Shown here one piece after another: positions 14,652 to 58,084 of a stretch of DNA of 64,000 nt. Under the pieces are notes generated by a model. The model made no database searches and had not been told where the DNA came from. It saw nothing but the letters and a program-made list of their open reading frames with translations. The DNA is from Gonocerus acuteangulatus (lineage: Eukaryota; Arthropoda; Insecta; Hemiptera; Coreidae): the NCBI GenBank assembly GCA_946811695.1, contig OX328127.1, positions 50,194,774-50,258,773 on the forward strand, in the 5' to 3' direction. Made by a program: the position numbers and the translations under genes. Each line of letters starts with the position of its first letter. Position 1 is the stretch's first letter.

Positions 14652-14835
14652 GGGGTCTCCCGTAGTCTAGTGGCTAGCGCGCTGGATTCATAAGCGGGAG
14701 ATGGTGGGTTCGATTCCCACCTCCGGCAGGAATTTTCTCATCTCAAGGCTCGCTGGGAAAATTCCTCGCTGCACCTTGGATGTCGGCGCTAATGACCTAG
14801 AAGTAGATGCGCCGTAAAAAAAAAAAAAAAAAAAA
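14652..14835 (+). mobile_element. tRNA-derived SINE (family S2), full length with poly(A)
   Basis: Begins GGGGTCTCCCGTAGTCTAGT, B box GGTTCGATTCCCACC, body with GCTGCACCTTGGATGTCGGC and GCTAATGACCTAGAAGTAGA, and a run of over 20 A. The target AATCATTAAC follows at 14836 and precedes the element at 14643, so it shares its duplication with the S1 SINE just upstream. Confidence 0.8.
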
Positions 14836-15649
14836 AATCATTAACTTCTGAACATGATTGCCATCCCAATTTGAAACACTTATACAGGGTGATTCAGGTC
14901 AAGTAGCCAAACTTTAGGAGGTGATTGCAGACATAATTTCCAACAAAAAAAGTTCATTTCAAGTATGGTCCAATTCCGAAAGGAAAAGGAGCTATGTCCA
15001 ATTTTCTGTTTTTTTAACGTACTCATGTTTTTTAATGAATGAGAAAGGATTTCTCTAAAATTATTCAAGATAATTAAATTCTAATTATGCCATCATAAAA
15101 CCGACAAAAGTTCCTTTAAAAAGACAGCAGTTTAATTCATTAGAACCATTATTAAAAGATACTTTCTGGACATCCAATAACACACTTCTGTTTTTATCAA
15201 TGAATCAGAGTTTTTTCGCGATTTTTTTCCTCAGCCCCCTAATGGACTACGGATTCAATACTTACAGGAAAACTTCTACATTTAATAAGCATTAAATCCA
15301 TGCAAATAAAGTGGAGGTTTATTCGGGGATAAATTGAAAGATTGGCTCCCTTTTGTCAAAAAAATGTGGAATGTAGTTTTGTTACTTTCAAATACCTAGT
15401 GTGAAAAAATTAAAAATTATTCAATTTTTAATGTCCAAACTGTGGGTACCCATTGTCCAGTCCAGAAGCAATAAAAAGTAACTGAAAGATATTATTGGAA
15501 AAGTTTTTCATTTGGGAGATCTGTTACATTTTTTGTTTAACAAATTTTCATTGATTTATCTTTTACATGCTGTTGTTGGCACTAAAATATTTGAAAATTT
15601 GCTAAATTTGCAATTGGACCTTTATGAACTTGGGCAGAGGATCCATACA

Positions 15650-16047
15650 CTGCTGCTATGTGCAGGAAAGCAATCCATCTTCTAATGCAATAGGTCGGTC
15701 GTATTTAAATCGTGTGGAGGTTTAAAAATATGTTGAATCAATTCTGTCAGGAATCAGGATTGGCTGAAGAAGATATTCGTCCAAAATCCCGAACCACACG
15801 TTATTTTGGAACTGATACTGATTGTGGATCTTCTACATGGCATAAGGATTAAAATGAAACCAAGTATGCGATTTGGGACTGTTAAATATTCCATTCCGTG
15901 TGGCTTTGTCTGTCCACAAAATGTTGCGGCCAAACTGAGGATTAACATTTTCCCTCTCGCAATGTTTTGCACAATTCTTAGTTTTATTTCAAATTTTATT
16001 TGAAAACATTTCAAATTATGTGCAAATTCTGGATCACAATTATTCAA
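15650..16047 (-). pseudogene. Tc1/mariner-type transposase fragment
   Basis: On the minus strand 15955-15840 reads ENVNPQFGRNILWTDKATRN, followed by GIFNSPKSHTWFHFNPY; after shifts, PQSVS and a NVWFGILDEYLL-like stretch and PILIPDRIDSTYF follow. This resembles the catalytic region of insect IS630/Tc1/mariner transposases around the first Asp (WTDK here). Stops and frameshifts make it non-functional; the ends are missing. Confidence 0.6.
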
Positions 16048-16530
16048 CTACCCTGCAATCTTTTTGAATTCTCCGCTCAAAATTTCTAGTCAAAACTGGG
16101 TGCCAAATAGTACATCATGTAAATCATAAATCAATGAAAAATTGAAAAACATGAAATGTAACAGATCTCTCAAATGAAAACCTTTTCGTTTCATTTGGTT
16201 ATATTTATTGCTTCCAGAATGGACAATAGATACCCACAGTTTGGCCATCAAAAAATGAATAATTTTTAATTTCTTCACATAAGGTATTTGAAAGTAACAA
16301 AACTACATTCCACATTTGTTTGACAAAAGGGAGCCCCCTCCCTAATAAACCTCCACTCCATTTTCATAGATTTAATGCTTACTAAATGTAGAAGTTTTCC
16401 TGTAAGTATTGAATCTGTAGTCCTTTAGAGGGCTGAGGAAAAAAATTGTGAAAATACTCTGATTCTTTGATAAAAACAGAAGTGCGTTATTGGACGTCCA
16501 GAAATTTTGTCTGTTTTATGATGGCATATA

Positions 16531-17207
16531 CAGTAGGACCTCCATTATCCATGACTCTATTATCCGGGATTCCAATTAACCGGGGTCTCGATGGGGGAAT
16601 TTATATTCCTTCTTTAAATATTATGTACATACGAACATATTTTTTGCATTATTTTTATTTTTATCAACTAAAGCATTTGATTTCATAATTATGTATGAAA
16701 TATTTGTATGCACGTAATGACGATTACGTACAAAAATATGAATTTAAATTAATTTCATACATTGTAAACTAAAGAATGTAAAAACAGCGCTGTTTTCGGA
16801 CGAATGTGATGATTCCATATTTACGGAAGCATCTCAATTATATTCTTGGAACTGAAAAGTTTTCATGTCTTTCTATGAATCCCTTACTTATTATTATCTT
16901 GTTACGGGCGATCAGAACAGATATAAGAAAATAATTATGTATCAAAAAACTACGAAAAATTACTGACTTTCTCGACAATAAAATTTAATTTGAACTTGAG
17001 TTTATTTTTGCACATACACAAATTATTAATTAATAAAACGTTTAGATACACATTTCTCAATGCAAATAAGAAGGTTTACATGACATTTTGTACACAGTTT
17101 TTCTTTATAACCATATAATCCAGCACATTTAGTCAATAAAATATTGTGTTTCGATTATCCATGGACCACCCTCCCCGTCATTACCCCGGATAATGGAGGT
17201 CCTACTG
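16531..17207. mobile_element. pogo/Tigger-type MITE, 677 bp, TA duplication
   Basis: CAGTAGGACCTCCATTATCC at 16531 is inverted as GGATAATGGAGGTCCTACTG ending at 17207; both sides are TA. These are typical Tigger/pogo termini. The host sequence on either side rejoins into the right arm of the mariner-like palindrome, matching AATTATGCCATCATAAAAC in the left arm (about 15080), which proves a later insertion. No transposase inside. Confidence 0.85.
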
Positions 17208-17424
17208 TATAGAATTTAATTATTTTCAATAGTTTTTGAGAAAACCTTTCTTATTCATTAAAAATCATCTCTGCGTTAAAAAAAAAACGAAAATTGGGCA
17301 TAGCTCCTTTTCCTTTCGGAATCGGACCATACTTGAAATGAACTTTTTTGTTGGAAATTATGTCTACAATCACCTCTTAGAGTTTAGCTACTTAGACCTG
17401 AATCACCCTGTATAATAATAAAAG

Positions 17425-18644
17425 TCCGTCACGCAGGAGCTGCATAACTAAGCACTTTCCTCAGAATTTGGGTAGTGTAGATTGCTTTCCAGAACAATTT
17501 GCTTAAAATATCCTACATAAATAAAATAAAAACATGAATAGTTCTCTTTTAAATTTGTAATGAGTAACTGATCAATTAATAATTTACTTCCAGAGTTATG
17601 TTTACACATGGTACCTATTACACTACGTAATAAATACAAAAAACCTCATATTATCGTATTTTGATCTAACGCAGGAACAGGATACAGTCACTCTAGTGGT
17701 AGAAAGCGCTCCTTGCGGCGGCTTTGTGAACCTACGTCTGACGGGCTTTTCTATTGAAATATATTACAAATTAAACCCCCGCTTTCCGATTGACCGATTC
17801 AGCTCATTTTTACAGCACTTCTTTCTCATGAGTTACCCACGACGTATACCGCGTTTCGTTACAATACAGCAGAAATTACGACCGGTATGAGTATATTAAG
17901 AATTTGGGTCAGGAGTAAACCCCCCCTTCTAATGAACCGATTTAGTTTATTTTTACAACACATATTTACCTGTAGATTACCACTACGAATACCGAGTTTC
18001 GTCGAAATATACCAAAAATCACGGCTGGTAGTGGCGAATTGGTATTGTGGGTCCGGAGTAAACCCCCCCTCCTAATGAACCTATTTAGTTTATTTTTACA
18101 ACAGTTATTTACCTGTGGATTACCACTACGAATACCGAGTTTCGTCGAAATATACCAAAAATCACGGCTGGTAGTGGCGAATTGGTATTGTGGGTCCGGA
18201 GTAAACCCCCCCTTCTAATGAACCGATTTAGTTCATTTTTATATCTCACTTTTCTCTCTATATTACCACTACGAATACCAAGTTTCGTTGAAATATAACA
18301 AATATTACGGCTGACATAGTCAAATTAGTGTTTTGGGTTCGGGGTAAACCCCCCCTTCCGGTGGACCGACTTTGGTGGTTAACGAACTCGTTCAATCGTT
18401 TGCTAATTGAATGCTATATACCAAGTTTCGTGACGAAAAAACAAAAACTCTGGCCGCTATCGTGTTAACAGACACATATATATATATGCATATATATATA
18501 TATATATATAGATATATATAAATTTTAACGGGGGTCATTTTCGATGTCTACTAGGTAGGATCGATAAAGATTTGAAGAAATTTTTCAAAAATTCCGTCAT
18601 GAGTCCAACCTCAATAGCTACTTTCCTTCGGAGGAAAGTGCTAA
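17425..18644 (+). mobile_element. H1-family element, full length (copy 1)
   Basis: Starts TCCGTCACGCAGGAGCTGCA, with the sub-terminal AAGCACTTTCCTC. Inside are about three tandem units of ~143 bp starting GGGTCCGGAGTAAACCCCCC (17905, 18049, 18192), then a (TA)n tract at about 18476-18520. The last ~120 bp hold CATTTTCGGTGTCTAC-like and CATGAGTCCAACCTCAATAG sequences, and the 3' end is a hairpin, ACTTTCCTTCGGAGGAAAGT then GCTAA. The open frames across the tandem units are a by-product of the 143-bp repeats. No protein is encoded. Confidence 0.75.
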
Positions 18645-18717
18645 TAAGAAGAAGAACCTTTCCACCTGTATGAAAGGCTTGGCATTCTCACCTGAAACAA
18701 GGGTAAGCCATTCAATG

Positions 18718-18838
18718 TTAGCACTTTCCTCCGAAGGAAAGTAGCTATTGAGGTTGGACTCATGACGGAATTTTTGAAAAATTTCTTCAAATCTTTATCG
18801 ATCCTACCTAGTAGACACCGAAAATGACCCCCGTTAAA

Positions 18839-18909
<71 letters not shown>

Positions 18910-20977
18910 TGTTAACACGATAGCGGCCAGAGTTTTTGTTTTTTCGTCACGAAACTTGGTATATAGCATTCAATTAGCAAACGATTGAACGAGTTCGTTA
19001 ACCACTAAAGTCGGTCCACCGGAAGGGGGGTTTACCCCGAACCCAAAACACTTATTTGACTATGTCAGCCGTAATATTTGTTATATTTCAACGAAACTTG
19101 GTATTCGTAGTGGTAATATAGAGAGAAAAGTGAGATATAAAAATGAACTAAATCGGTTCATTAGAAGGGGGGGGTTTACTCCGGACCCACAATACCAATT
19201 CGCCACTACCAGCCGTGATTTTTGGTATATTTCGACGAAACTCGGTATTCGTAGTGCTAATTCACAGGTAAATATGTGTTGTAAAAATAAACTAAATCGG
19301 TTCATTAGAAGGGGGGGTTTACTCCGGACCCAAATTCCTAATATACTCATACCGGTCGTAATTTCTGCTGTATTGTAACGAAACGCGGTATACGTCGTGA
19401 GTAACTCATGAGAAAGAAGTGTTGTAAAAATGAGCTGAATCGGAAAGCGGGGGTTTAATTTGTAATATATTTGAATAGAAAAGCCGGCAGACGTAGGTTC
19501 ACAAAGCCGCCGCAAGGAGCGCTTTCTACCACTAGAGTGACTGTATCCTGTTCCTGCGTTAGATCAAAATACGATAATATGAGGATTTTTGTATTTATTA
19601 CGTAGTTGATCAGTTACTCATTACAAAATGAGAACTATTCACGTTTTTAGCACTTTCCTCCGAAGGAAAGTAGCTATTGAGGTTGGACTCATGACGGAAT
19701 TTTTGAAAAATTTCTTCAAATCTTTATCGATCCTACCTAGTAGACACCGAAAATGACCCCCGTTAAAATTTATATATATCTATATATATATATATATGCA
19801 TATATATATATATATATATATATGTGTCTGTTAACACGATAGCGGCCAGAGTTTTTGTTTTTTCGTCACGAAACTTGGTATATAGCATTCAATTAGCAAA
19901 CGATTGAACGAGTTCGTTAACCACCAAAGTCGGTCCACCGGAAGGGGGGGTTTACCCCGAACCCAAAACACTTATTTGACTATGTCAGCCGTAATATTTG
20001 TTATATTTCAACGAAACTTGGTATTCGTAGTGTTAATATAGAGAGAAAAGTGAGATATAAAAATGAACTAAATCGGTTCATTAGAAGGGGGGGTTTACTC
20101 CGGACCCACAATACCAATTCGCCACTACCAGCCGTGATTTTTGGTATATTTCGATGAAACTCGGTATTCGTAGTGGTAATCCACAGGTAAATAACTGTTG
20201 TAAAAATAAACTAAATCGGTTCATTAGGAGGGGGGGTTTACTCCGGACCCACAATACCAATTCGCCACTACCAGCCGTGATTTTTGGTATATTTCGACGA
20301 AACTCGGTATTCGTAGTGGTAATCTACAGGTAAATATGTGTTGTAAAAATAAACTAAATCGGTTCATTAGAAGGGGGGGTTTACTCCGGACCCAAATTCC
20401 TAATATACTCATACCGGTCGTAATTTCTGCTGTATTGTAACAAAACGCTGTATACGTCGTGGGTAACTCATGAGAAAGAAGTGTTGTAAAAATGAGCTGA
20501 ATCGGTCAATCGGAAAGCGGGGGTTTAATTTGTAATATATTTGAATAGAAAAGCCGGCAGACGTAGGTTCACAAAGCCGCCGCAAGGAGCGCTAGAGTGA
20601 CTGTATCCTGTTCCTGCGTTAGATCAAAATACGATAATATGAGGTTTTTTGTATTTATTATGTAGTGTAATAGGTACCATGTGTAAACATAACTCTGGAA
20701 GCAAATTATTAATTGATCAGTTACTCATTACAAATTTAAAAGAGAACTATTCATGTTTTTATTTTATTTATGTAGGATATTTTAAGCAAATTGTTCTGGA
20801 AAGCAATCTACACTACCCAAATTCTGAGGAAAGTGCTTAGTTATGCAGCTCCTGCGTGACGGACTTTAATTATTATTTTATTTATGTAGGATATTTTAAG
20901 CAAATTATTCTGGAAAGCAGCCTACACTACCCAAATTCTGAGGAAAGTGCTTAGTTATGCAGCTCCTGCGTGACGGA
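18718..20977 (-). mobile_element. H1-family element (copy 2), inverted, split by copy 3
   Basis: The 3' hairpin end is at 18718 and the 5' end TCCGTCACG at 20977 (complement). The body is continuous to 19646 and resumes at about 20870, where the TTTATGTAGGATATTTTAAG segment continues the interrupted order. Between them lies a second H1 copy. It faces copy 1 across a ~70-bp spacer, forming a near-perfect inverted repeat of over 1 kb. It contains a long (TA)n tract at 18841-18906. Confidence 0.7.
19647..20863 (-). mobile_element. H1-family element (copy 3), inserted into copy 2
   Basis: A full-length copy, hairpin end at 19647 and 5' end at 20863, with a (TA)n tract at about 19770-19824. It entered copy 2 at a T-rich site (CACGTTTTT), as expected for Helentron-type insertion. 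No target duplication is evident; seven extra bases (AATTATT) lie at the right junction. Confidence 0.75.
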
Positions 20978-20980
20978 CTT

Positions 20981-21473
20981 TTTTTTTTATATTTTAGTAT
21001 TTTTATAATCTTCACTTGTCAAGGCCAATGAAAATAATAAATCTGAAATTCTAGTTATGAAGCCATCTTTAAATAAAAAAAGAAGAAGATTTTTAATGAG
21101 GCAGGTATCACGGGTGATTTTTTTGTGGATTAAGGTTTTATTTGGAAAACCTGTACTTACTAGAAACATTATTATTTTTTTTTTTTTTTTATTTTTTTTT
21201 TTTTTAGAGTGCATTCTAGAAATAAATGGGTTAGGTTAGGAGATAATTCTAAAATTGTGAGGATCACTTTTTCATTCCTGGAAAACTGAGAATTATTTAT
21301 AACGGGGTTCAGCCTGATGATTTTGTAATCTATTGCTTTAAAAAAATAAAAATATTCACATAGCATAGATACAATATTTAATATGAAATAGGTGGTAATA
21401 TTTATAAAAATGCAAAGAATAAAACCCGTACTAACTAAAAGAAATCAACAACAAATTTGGTTTTTAGTGTGGT
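20981..21473. other. AT-rich spacer
   Basis: AT-rich sequence with T runs at 20979-20990 and 21173-21206. No gene, TIR or SINE recognised. Confidence 0.4.
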
Positions 21474-21627
21474 TCCTCCCCCCCTTCAGAGGGAGGAAAC
21501 CCGCTTATAAGGTTGACCTAATGTTGCAATCCAGAACTGCCGACTAGAAAATGACATGCTTCAGAACCCATAGATTTAGAAAATAACGGTGGATCAAATT
21601 TGTATATATGTGTGTGTGTGTATATAT

Positions 21628-21678
<51 letters not shown>

Positions 21679-21700
21679 CACATACATACACACACCTGTT
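21474..21700 (-). mobile_element. R1-family 3' fragment with TA tract
   Basis: Holds the hairpin (GGTTCCTCCCCCC against GGGAGGAAACCC), CCGCTTATAAGGTTGACCT, the CCGACTAGAAAATG arm and a (TA)n/(TG)n tract at 21602-21695. The rest of the element is missing. Confidence 0.65.
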
Positions 21701-21890
21701 GGTGGAGTCCATCGTTACTGGAATCGGTGAGAGTACTATGGGCAAGCGGTGTTGAAGTAAGTACTTCATTCTCAAGCCACGGTTAAAGTTAAGTTAGTAC
21801 TAATAGTGGCTTGATAATGACATACTTATGTCAAAAGCACTCGCCAACAGTACTCACACCGATGCCAGTCATGACAGAAATGCTAATAGT

Positions 21891-21919
21891 AGTGAGCATC
21901 TACAATCTAGATGCTCACT
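21891..21919. other. Perfect 12-bp hairpin with 5-nt loop
   Basis: AGTGAGCATCTA, loop CAATC, TAGATGCTCACT. It sits in unique-looking sequence and is not a known transposon end in this window. A structural role is only a possibility. Confidence 0.4.
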
Positions 21920-22458
21920 GCTGCCAACATACTTAACTGAAATTTCCCTCGCAAAACATAATTTAATTGTCATCGCAAAACATAATTTTTTGGAATGAGA
22001 GGAATCCAAGGAATAAAAAAATATATTATAGTTATAATAAATTAGTTGGAATTAGAATTTGGTTCCGGAGTAAATACCCCTCCTAATGAACCGATTTAGT
22101 AAATGTTTACAACATATTTTTCTCTGTGGAGGATCACAACGAATACCCATGACTGTATTTCGTTACAATACACAAAAAATAATGGTTGCTAAGAGCAAAT
22201 TAGTAATTTGGGTCTGGAGTGAACCCCCTTCCTAATAAACCATTTTATTTTTTGTTACAACATATTTTTCTCTGTGGACGATCACAACGAATACCCATGA
22301 CTGTATTTCGTTACAATACACAAAAAATAATGGTTGCTAAGAGCAAATTAGTAATTTGGGTCTGGAGTGAACCCCCTTCCTAATAAACCATTTTATTTTT
22401 TGTTACAACATATTTTTCTCTGTAGATGATCGCAACGAATACCGAGTTTTGCTGAAAT

Positions 22459-22641
22459 ATTTATTTAAATTTTAATGTCCATTATTATTAACTACGAATT
22501 TTGGGACGGGTCATCTATAGGTTACCACTCTTTTCTATGATCCCTTTTCTTTTTTCTTAAGAAAAGCCACCACCCCATAGTGTGAATTGAACCCACGATC
22601 TTTGGCACGGAGTGATAAGTGCTCACGGCTACCGGGCCTCC
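22459..22641 (-). mobile_element. tRNA-derived SINE (family S1), inverted
   Basis: Complement of the S1 body: TTTAAATTTTAATGTCCATT tail, CGGGTCATCTATAGGTTACC, then a tRNA-like head ending CACGGCTACCGGGCCTCC. TGAAATAT occurs on both sides, a plausible target duplication. Confidence 0.75.
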
Positions 22642-22834
22642 TCGTTGAAATATAACAAAAATACGGCTGGTAGTGGCAAATTGATAATTTGGGTCCGGAA
22701 TAAACCCCTCCCCTACTAATGAACCGATTTGGTTTATTTTTACAGAACATTTTTCTATTAAGATGATCACAACGAATACAGAGTTTCGTTACAATACAAC
22801 AAACATTATAGTCGGAGAGCTATTAACGCACCTT

Positions 22835-23673
22835 AATGAAGTGTTTTATGCACCCTGAAGTTTGGCTATAATGTACCTCTTGGGTAGATGAGAAGGTAAG
22901 TATGTTTTCCCTGGACATACCTTGGAACGCCAGGTACTGCGCATAGGGGAAAGGCGCAAAACAATATTGCCCAAAAAAAGTGTTTTATTCAGAAGCCAAC
23001 TATTATTAATGAAAAAAATAGCAAATTAAGGAAATTTTAAAATTAATAATAAATAAGGCAGGCACTTTTAAGGGGGTTATAATTTAAACAAAAAAAAAAA
23101 AAGAAACCAAAATACCTAGATTTTATCTTTAATATTAAATGAAGTGTTTTATTCATGCTCCGATTTAAACAGCGTCTTCAATAAACATATTTGAAAATAA
23201 TTACAAAAGGGCAGACAGTTTTGTGGGGTTTAATTATCAGAAAACATAAAAATAAATGTTGCCTATGATAGACTGCGATACACTGCGCGTAACCATAAGA
23301 GTGAATGAGAGCACCGCGCAGTTGTGGTTATTCTCTGCACTCTCGTTGGTTCTTGCTCACATAATCTTGTACAGCTGTTCCGGTTTAAATGGCAGCGCTA
23401 ATAAAAATCTCATTTAATATTAGAATAAAAACAATTATTATTATTATTTATTTATTTTACGTGTTATGTCCCTTAAAAATGTCTGCCATATGTATTATTA
23501 ATTGTAAAATTATAAAACTCTATTTTTGGGAAATATTGTTTTGCACCTTTCCCCTATGTGCTGTACCTGGTGTTCCAAGGCATGTCTAGGAAACACATAT
23601 TTACCTTCTTATCTACCCAAGAGGTACATTATAGGTAAATTTCAAGCTAAGTGTTTTTCATAAAACACTTCAT
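22835..23673. mobile_element. MITE with ~150-bp inverted ends (TTAATGAAGTGTTTTATG)
   Basis: Left AATGAAGTGTTTTATG...TATAATGTACCTCTTGGG is inverted at the right (CCCAAGAGGTACATTATA...CATAAAACACTTCATG). The arms share GGGGAAAGG-GCAAAACAATAT. The middle is AT-rich and non-coding. It interrupts eroded H1 sequence. Confidence 0.6.
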
Positions 23674-23824
23674 GAAACGTCCGGTTACTGGCGCTCGGAC
23701 TGTTACGGCCGGTATGGGCAAATAACTACTTTGGGTCCGGAATAACCTCAGATTGACTTATTTTGCTGGTTAACGAAGTCGTTTAATCATTTGCTAGGGG
23801 AATACTATGTACCAACTGCAGACC

Positions 23825-24240
23825 CCCCCCCCCCCGAAATTTTGGTAACATTTTGTCATAAAAATAAATTAAATAAGATCACTAAGTTCAGAAGAACTTA
23901 CTTGTACTTTAATGGCGCTACTACCTGGGTTGGGTCTTGGCCTCCTCCAAGAGCTTCCGCCATCCAGCTCGATCACATGTCGCCACCTTCCTGTTAGAAG
24001 ACCCCTTGAATCAGCAGCTACTACATCAGCCCATCTAAGTCTTAGTCTTCCTCTTCTTCTTCTGGTGCGGTCCAAGTTACCTTCCAGAGCTTTCCTGGGA
24101 ATCCCTTCCTAAGTTCAGAAGAAGTAATGTTTTTTGGGTGTTATAGCGTTTTAGTTGTACATTTTCTATTCCAAGTTCAAGATTGTCACTATTCCATACC
24201 CCCTAAATGCTCCCGGCCCTCCCCCCTCAGCTCAATAATT
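23825..24240 (-). mobile_element. CGTATATA-family MITE copy, eroded, split by a LINE fragment
   Basis: Contains the family body CATAAAAATAAATTAAATAA and GCGTTTTAGTTG, with the C-rich ends seen at 24693-24929, 25468-25706 and 26652-26912. It is interrupted at 23897-24108 by the LINE 3' end. Confidence 0.55.
23897..24108 (-). mobile_element. 5'-truncated LINE 3' end with 15-bp target duplication
   Basis: Flanked by CTAAGTTCAGAAGAA on both sides (23882-23896 and 24109-24123). The minus strand encodes RRRRGRLRLRWADVVAAD, then GRWRHV, and after a +1 shift DRAGWRKLLEEAKTQPR and a stop. This is the characteristic C-terminal tail of RTE/I/CR1-like LINE polymerases. GC-rich compared with its surroundings. 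A 212-bp dead-on-arrival insertion. Confidence 0.85.
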
Positions 24241-24692
24241 ATGCATTACTAAACATTCGTGAACGTTGATTATTTGACCATCTACTTAAAAAATCTGTAT
24301 TTAATTGTAAACCAAAAACTTCAAATTAAGTGTTTTGGTCAAATTGTAAAAACCGAAAAAATATAATATTATAACTTCGTTTTAAAACCATTTTTTAAAA
24401 AGTAAAATAGAATTCGTATCGTTGCTCGATTACACATCCGGTTAGATCCATGTTTAATGCTAGTACAGATATATTCTTGGAAGACGTTTCATTTTATTCC
24501 TCACGTTGCCACGGATGCCAATGCGCCGACTGATTAGGTATATAAATTTGTTGGAGTAGTTATTTGTAGGTCTCGTAGTTTAGTTGCGAACTGTTGATTG
24601 CCCAGATAACTAACTTATGCCCAATCCAAAAAGCATAGAAATAAATTTGAGTGCAACGTCATATTTATACCATCAATGAAATACAAAATAAT

Positions 24693-24929
24693 AGGCGTAT
24701 ATAGAAAATAATTTCGGGGGGGGGGCTGAAACCATTTCCGGAGTATGGAATACAATAAATTTAGAGCTTGGAATAGTTTTAGGCAACTAAAACGCTATTT
24801 CACGTAAAATAAAATATTTTTTATGAACTAAGTGATCTTATTTAATTTATTTTTAAGGGTTTTACGGCAAGCTTTTACCATCAAATCAAAATGTCGGGGT
24901 CGCAGCCCCCCCCCTTTTGTACGCCCGTG
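24693..24929 (+). mobile_element. CGTATATA-family MITE
   Basis: Starts AGGCGTATATAGAAAATAAT, has G runs, the shared body TTAGGCAACTAAAACGCTAT and TATGAACTAAGTGATCTTAT, and ends CCCCCCCTTTTGTACGCCC. Four further copies lie nearby. Confidence 0.65.
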
Positions 24930-25096
24930 TTCAAAATCACTGAAAGTTCGGCGAACTCATATCATGTGGTTTTGAATATTAACCTATTGGTGTTAATCAA
25001 ACGTAAACAGCAATTAATTACAAAATAAGAGCAATTAAACAAAAAACACCCTTGGAATTCACAAAACGCGGTCACTTTTTCATCGCAGCTTGCATT

Positions 25097-56917
<31,821 letters not shown>

Positions 56918-57146
56918 AAATTGGATATGAAATTGCAACAAATAGATTATTTGATGTACTATTATGGTCTAACCCCAAATAACAATGAACTTTTTATTCG
57001 TAATATATCAATCAAAGTGAAGTGAAAACAATTTGTTTTTCTTTCTTTAGTCAGTTTACCAGAACAAAATTTCACTCCAACATGTGCCATCTTTTTTAAA
57101 AAATATACATTTATATTCTTCTAGTTTAGTAGGTTGATAGTAATGA

Positions 57147-57152
57147 AATAAA
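57147..57152 (+). promoter_or_regulatory. Candidate polyadenylation signal of the bestrophin gene
   Basis: AATAAA 230 bp after the stop codon, in AT-rich DNA. Plausible but not unique. Confidence 0.35.
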
Positions 57153-57195
57153 AACAGTTGATATCACAAAATTACATTAACAAGTGATCAATGTA

Positions 57196-57385
57196 CAGGG
57201 TGCATTTCGAAAGTAATGCAATTGAATTTCCCGTGTCTCTCCTATTGGTCGCAGTGGGATCCAACCATTTAGGGTAGATGTGGGAAATGCTATGCTTTGC
57301 TGCGATATTGGTCTCAGTGCTCTCCAAGGTTTGGAAGTGGCTGGACATCACCTTAGATATTGTAAACATCTGCATTCCAACAGTG
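57196..57385 (+). mobile_element. Mariner-type terminal fragment
   Basis: TA then CAGGGTGCATTTCGAAAGTA ATGCA: the common 5' end of insect mariner-like elements. The rest is decayed; no matching right end was found. Confidence 0.5.
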
Positions 57386-58084
57386 TCATGGAAAAAATAA
57401 ATCTAGCAATTTTACGTGAATAAGTTTTGTTTGTGCTAAAGAGAGAAATCTTTTAAGGAGACTAAAAAAATGGTCTTAAGGATTAGGGGGACTCTTCCCT
57501 GTCATACTCAAAATATTCGAGTTGGTTACAACACTTTGCAAGTTTAACACTTTTAGGCCCGATGCCTTCGAACAAAATTTCCAACAGGGCCCAAGTCTTC
57601 CTTTTGTATAGTTATTTCGGCAAACATATAAAAAAATAATTAAGTGAAGAAACTTTTAAAATTACGTACTTTTATGTACGAGTGGATTAATTACAATTTA
57701 GTAAAATGTAAAATACGGCATGAAGAAAATATTCGCGCAGATTCAGTATCATACGATACCAGACCCGCAAAACTAAGGGAGAATAATGTAATGAGGTCCC
57801 AAATATGAAGGGTATAGGACAAGGCCTGGAGTAGTGGGGATAGAAAGAAAGCTAAGCTACATGCCACGACGCTGGGCCTGAACGAGTTAAAGAGGAGGTT
57901 TAAACGCTCTTTGTGGCTGCCAACCAATGTTCACTTTTGTTTATTCCTCATTATCATTACAAATCCCACCCCGGCTGATACATCATTGGAAGATATATTC
58001 ATCGTCACAAATGTATAATAGTAAATGTTCTTAACTTTCAACAGTATCATGCTGCATTAATCTTACTCCCCCTCCAACCGAGGC
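57386..58084. other. Intergenic sequence
   Basis: Between mariner fragments; no gene or repeat recognised. Confidence 0.35.

Larger units (their letters stand above)
14885..17410. mobile_element. Palindromic mariner-like transposon relic
   Basis: CAGGGTGATTCAGGTC at 14885 is inverted at 17410, both flanked by TA. The arms match for about 700 bp, including GGACCATACTTGAAATGAAC and, near the centre, CAGATCTCCCAAATGAAAAA. Between the arms lies a transposase fragment (15650-16047). The right arm is split by a pogo-type MITE at 16531-17207. The inverted arms far exceed a normal mariner TIR, so this is a foldback derivative. Confidence 0.7.
22058..23825 (+). repeat. Eroded H1-family tandem units with insertions
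   Basis: Diverged ~130-150-bp H1 units recur (GGTTCCGGAGTAAAT at 22063, GGGTCTGGAGTGAACCCCC near 22208 and 22353, GGGTCCGGAATAAACC near 22690, GGGTCCGGAATAACC near 23735). A SINE (22459-22641) and a MITE (about 22835-23673) split the array, so it is an old copy. Confidence 0.6.

Noticed and set aside
14652..14728. tRNA gene
   Set aside because: Same reason: head of the S2 SINE, with poly(A) and target duplication.
17887..18075. Small protein with GVNPPLLMNRF-type repeats
   Set aside because: The frame comes from the 143-bp H1 tandem units and recurs in every copy in either orientation.
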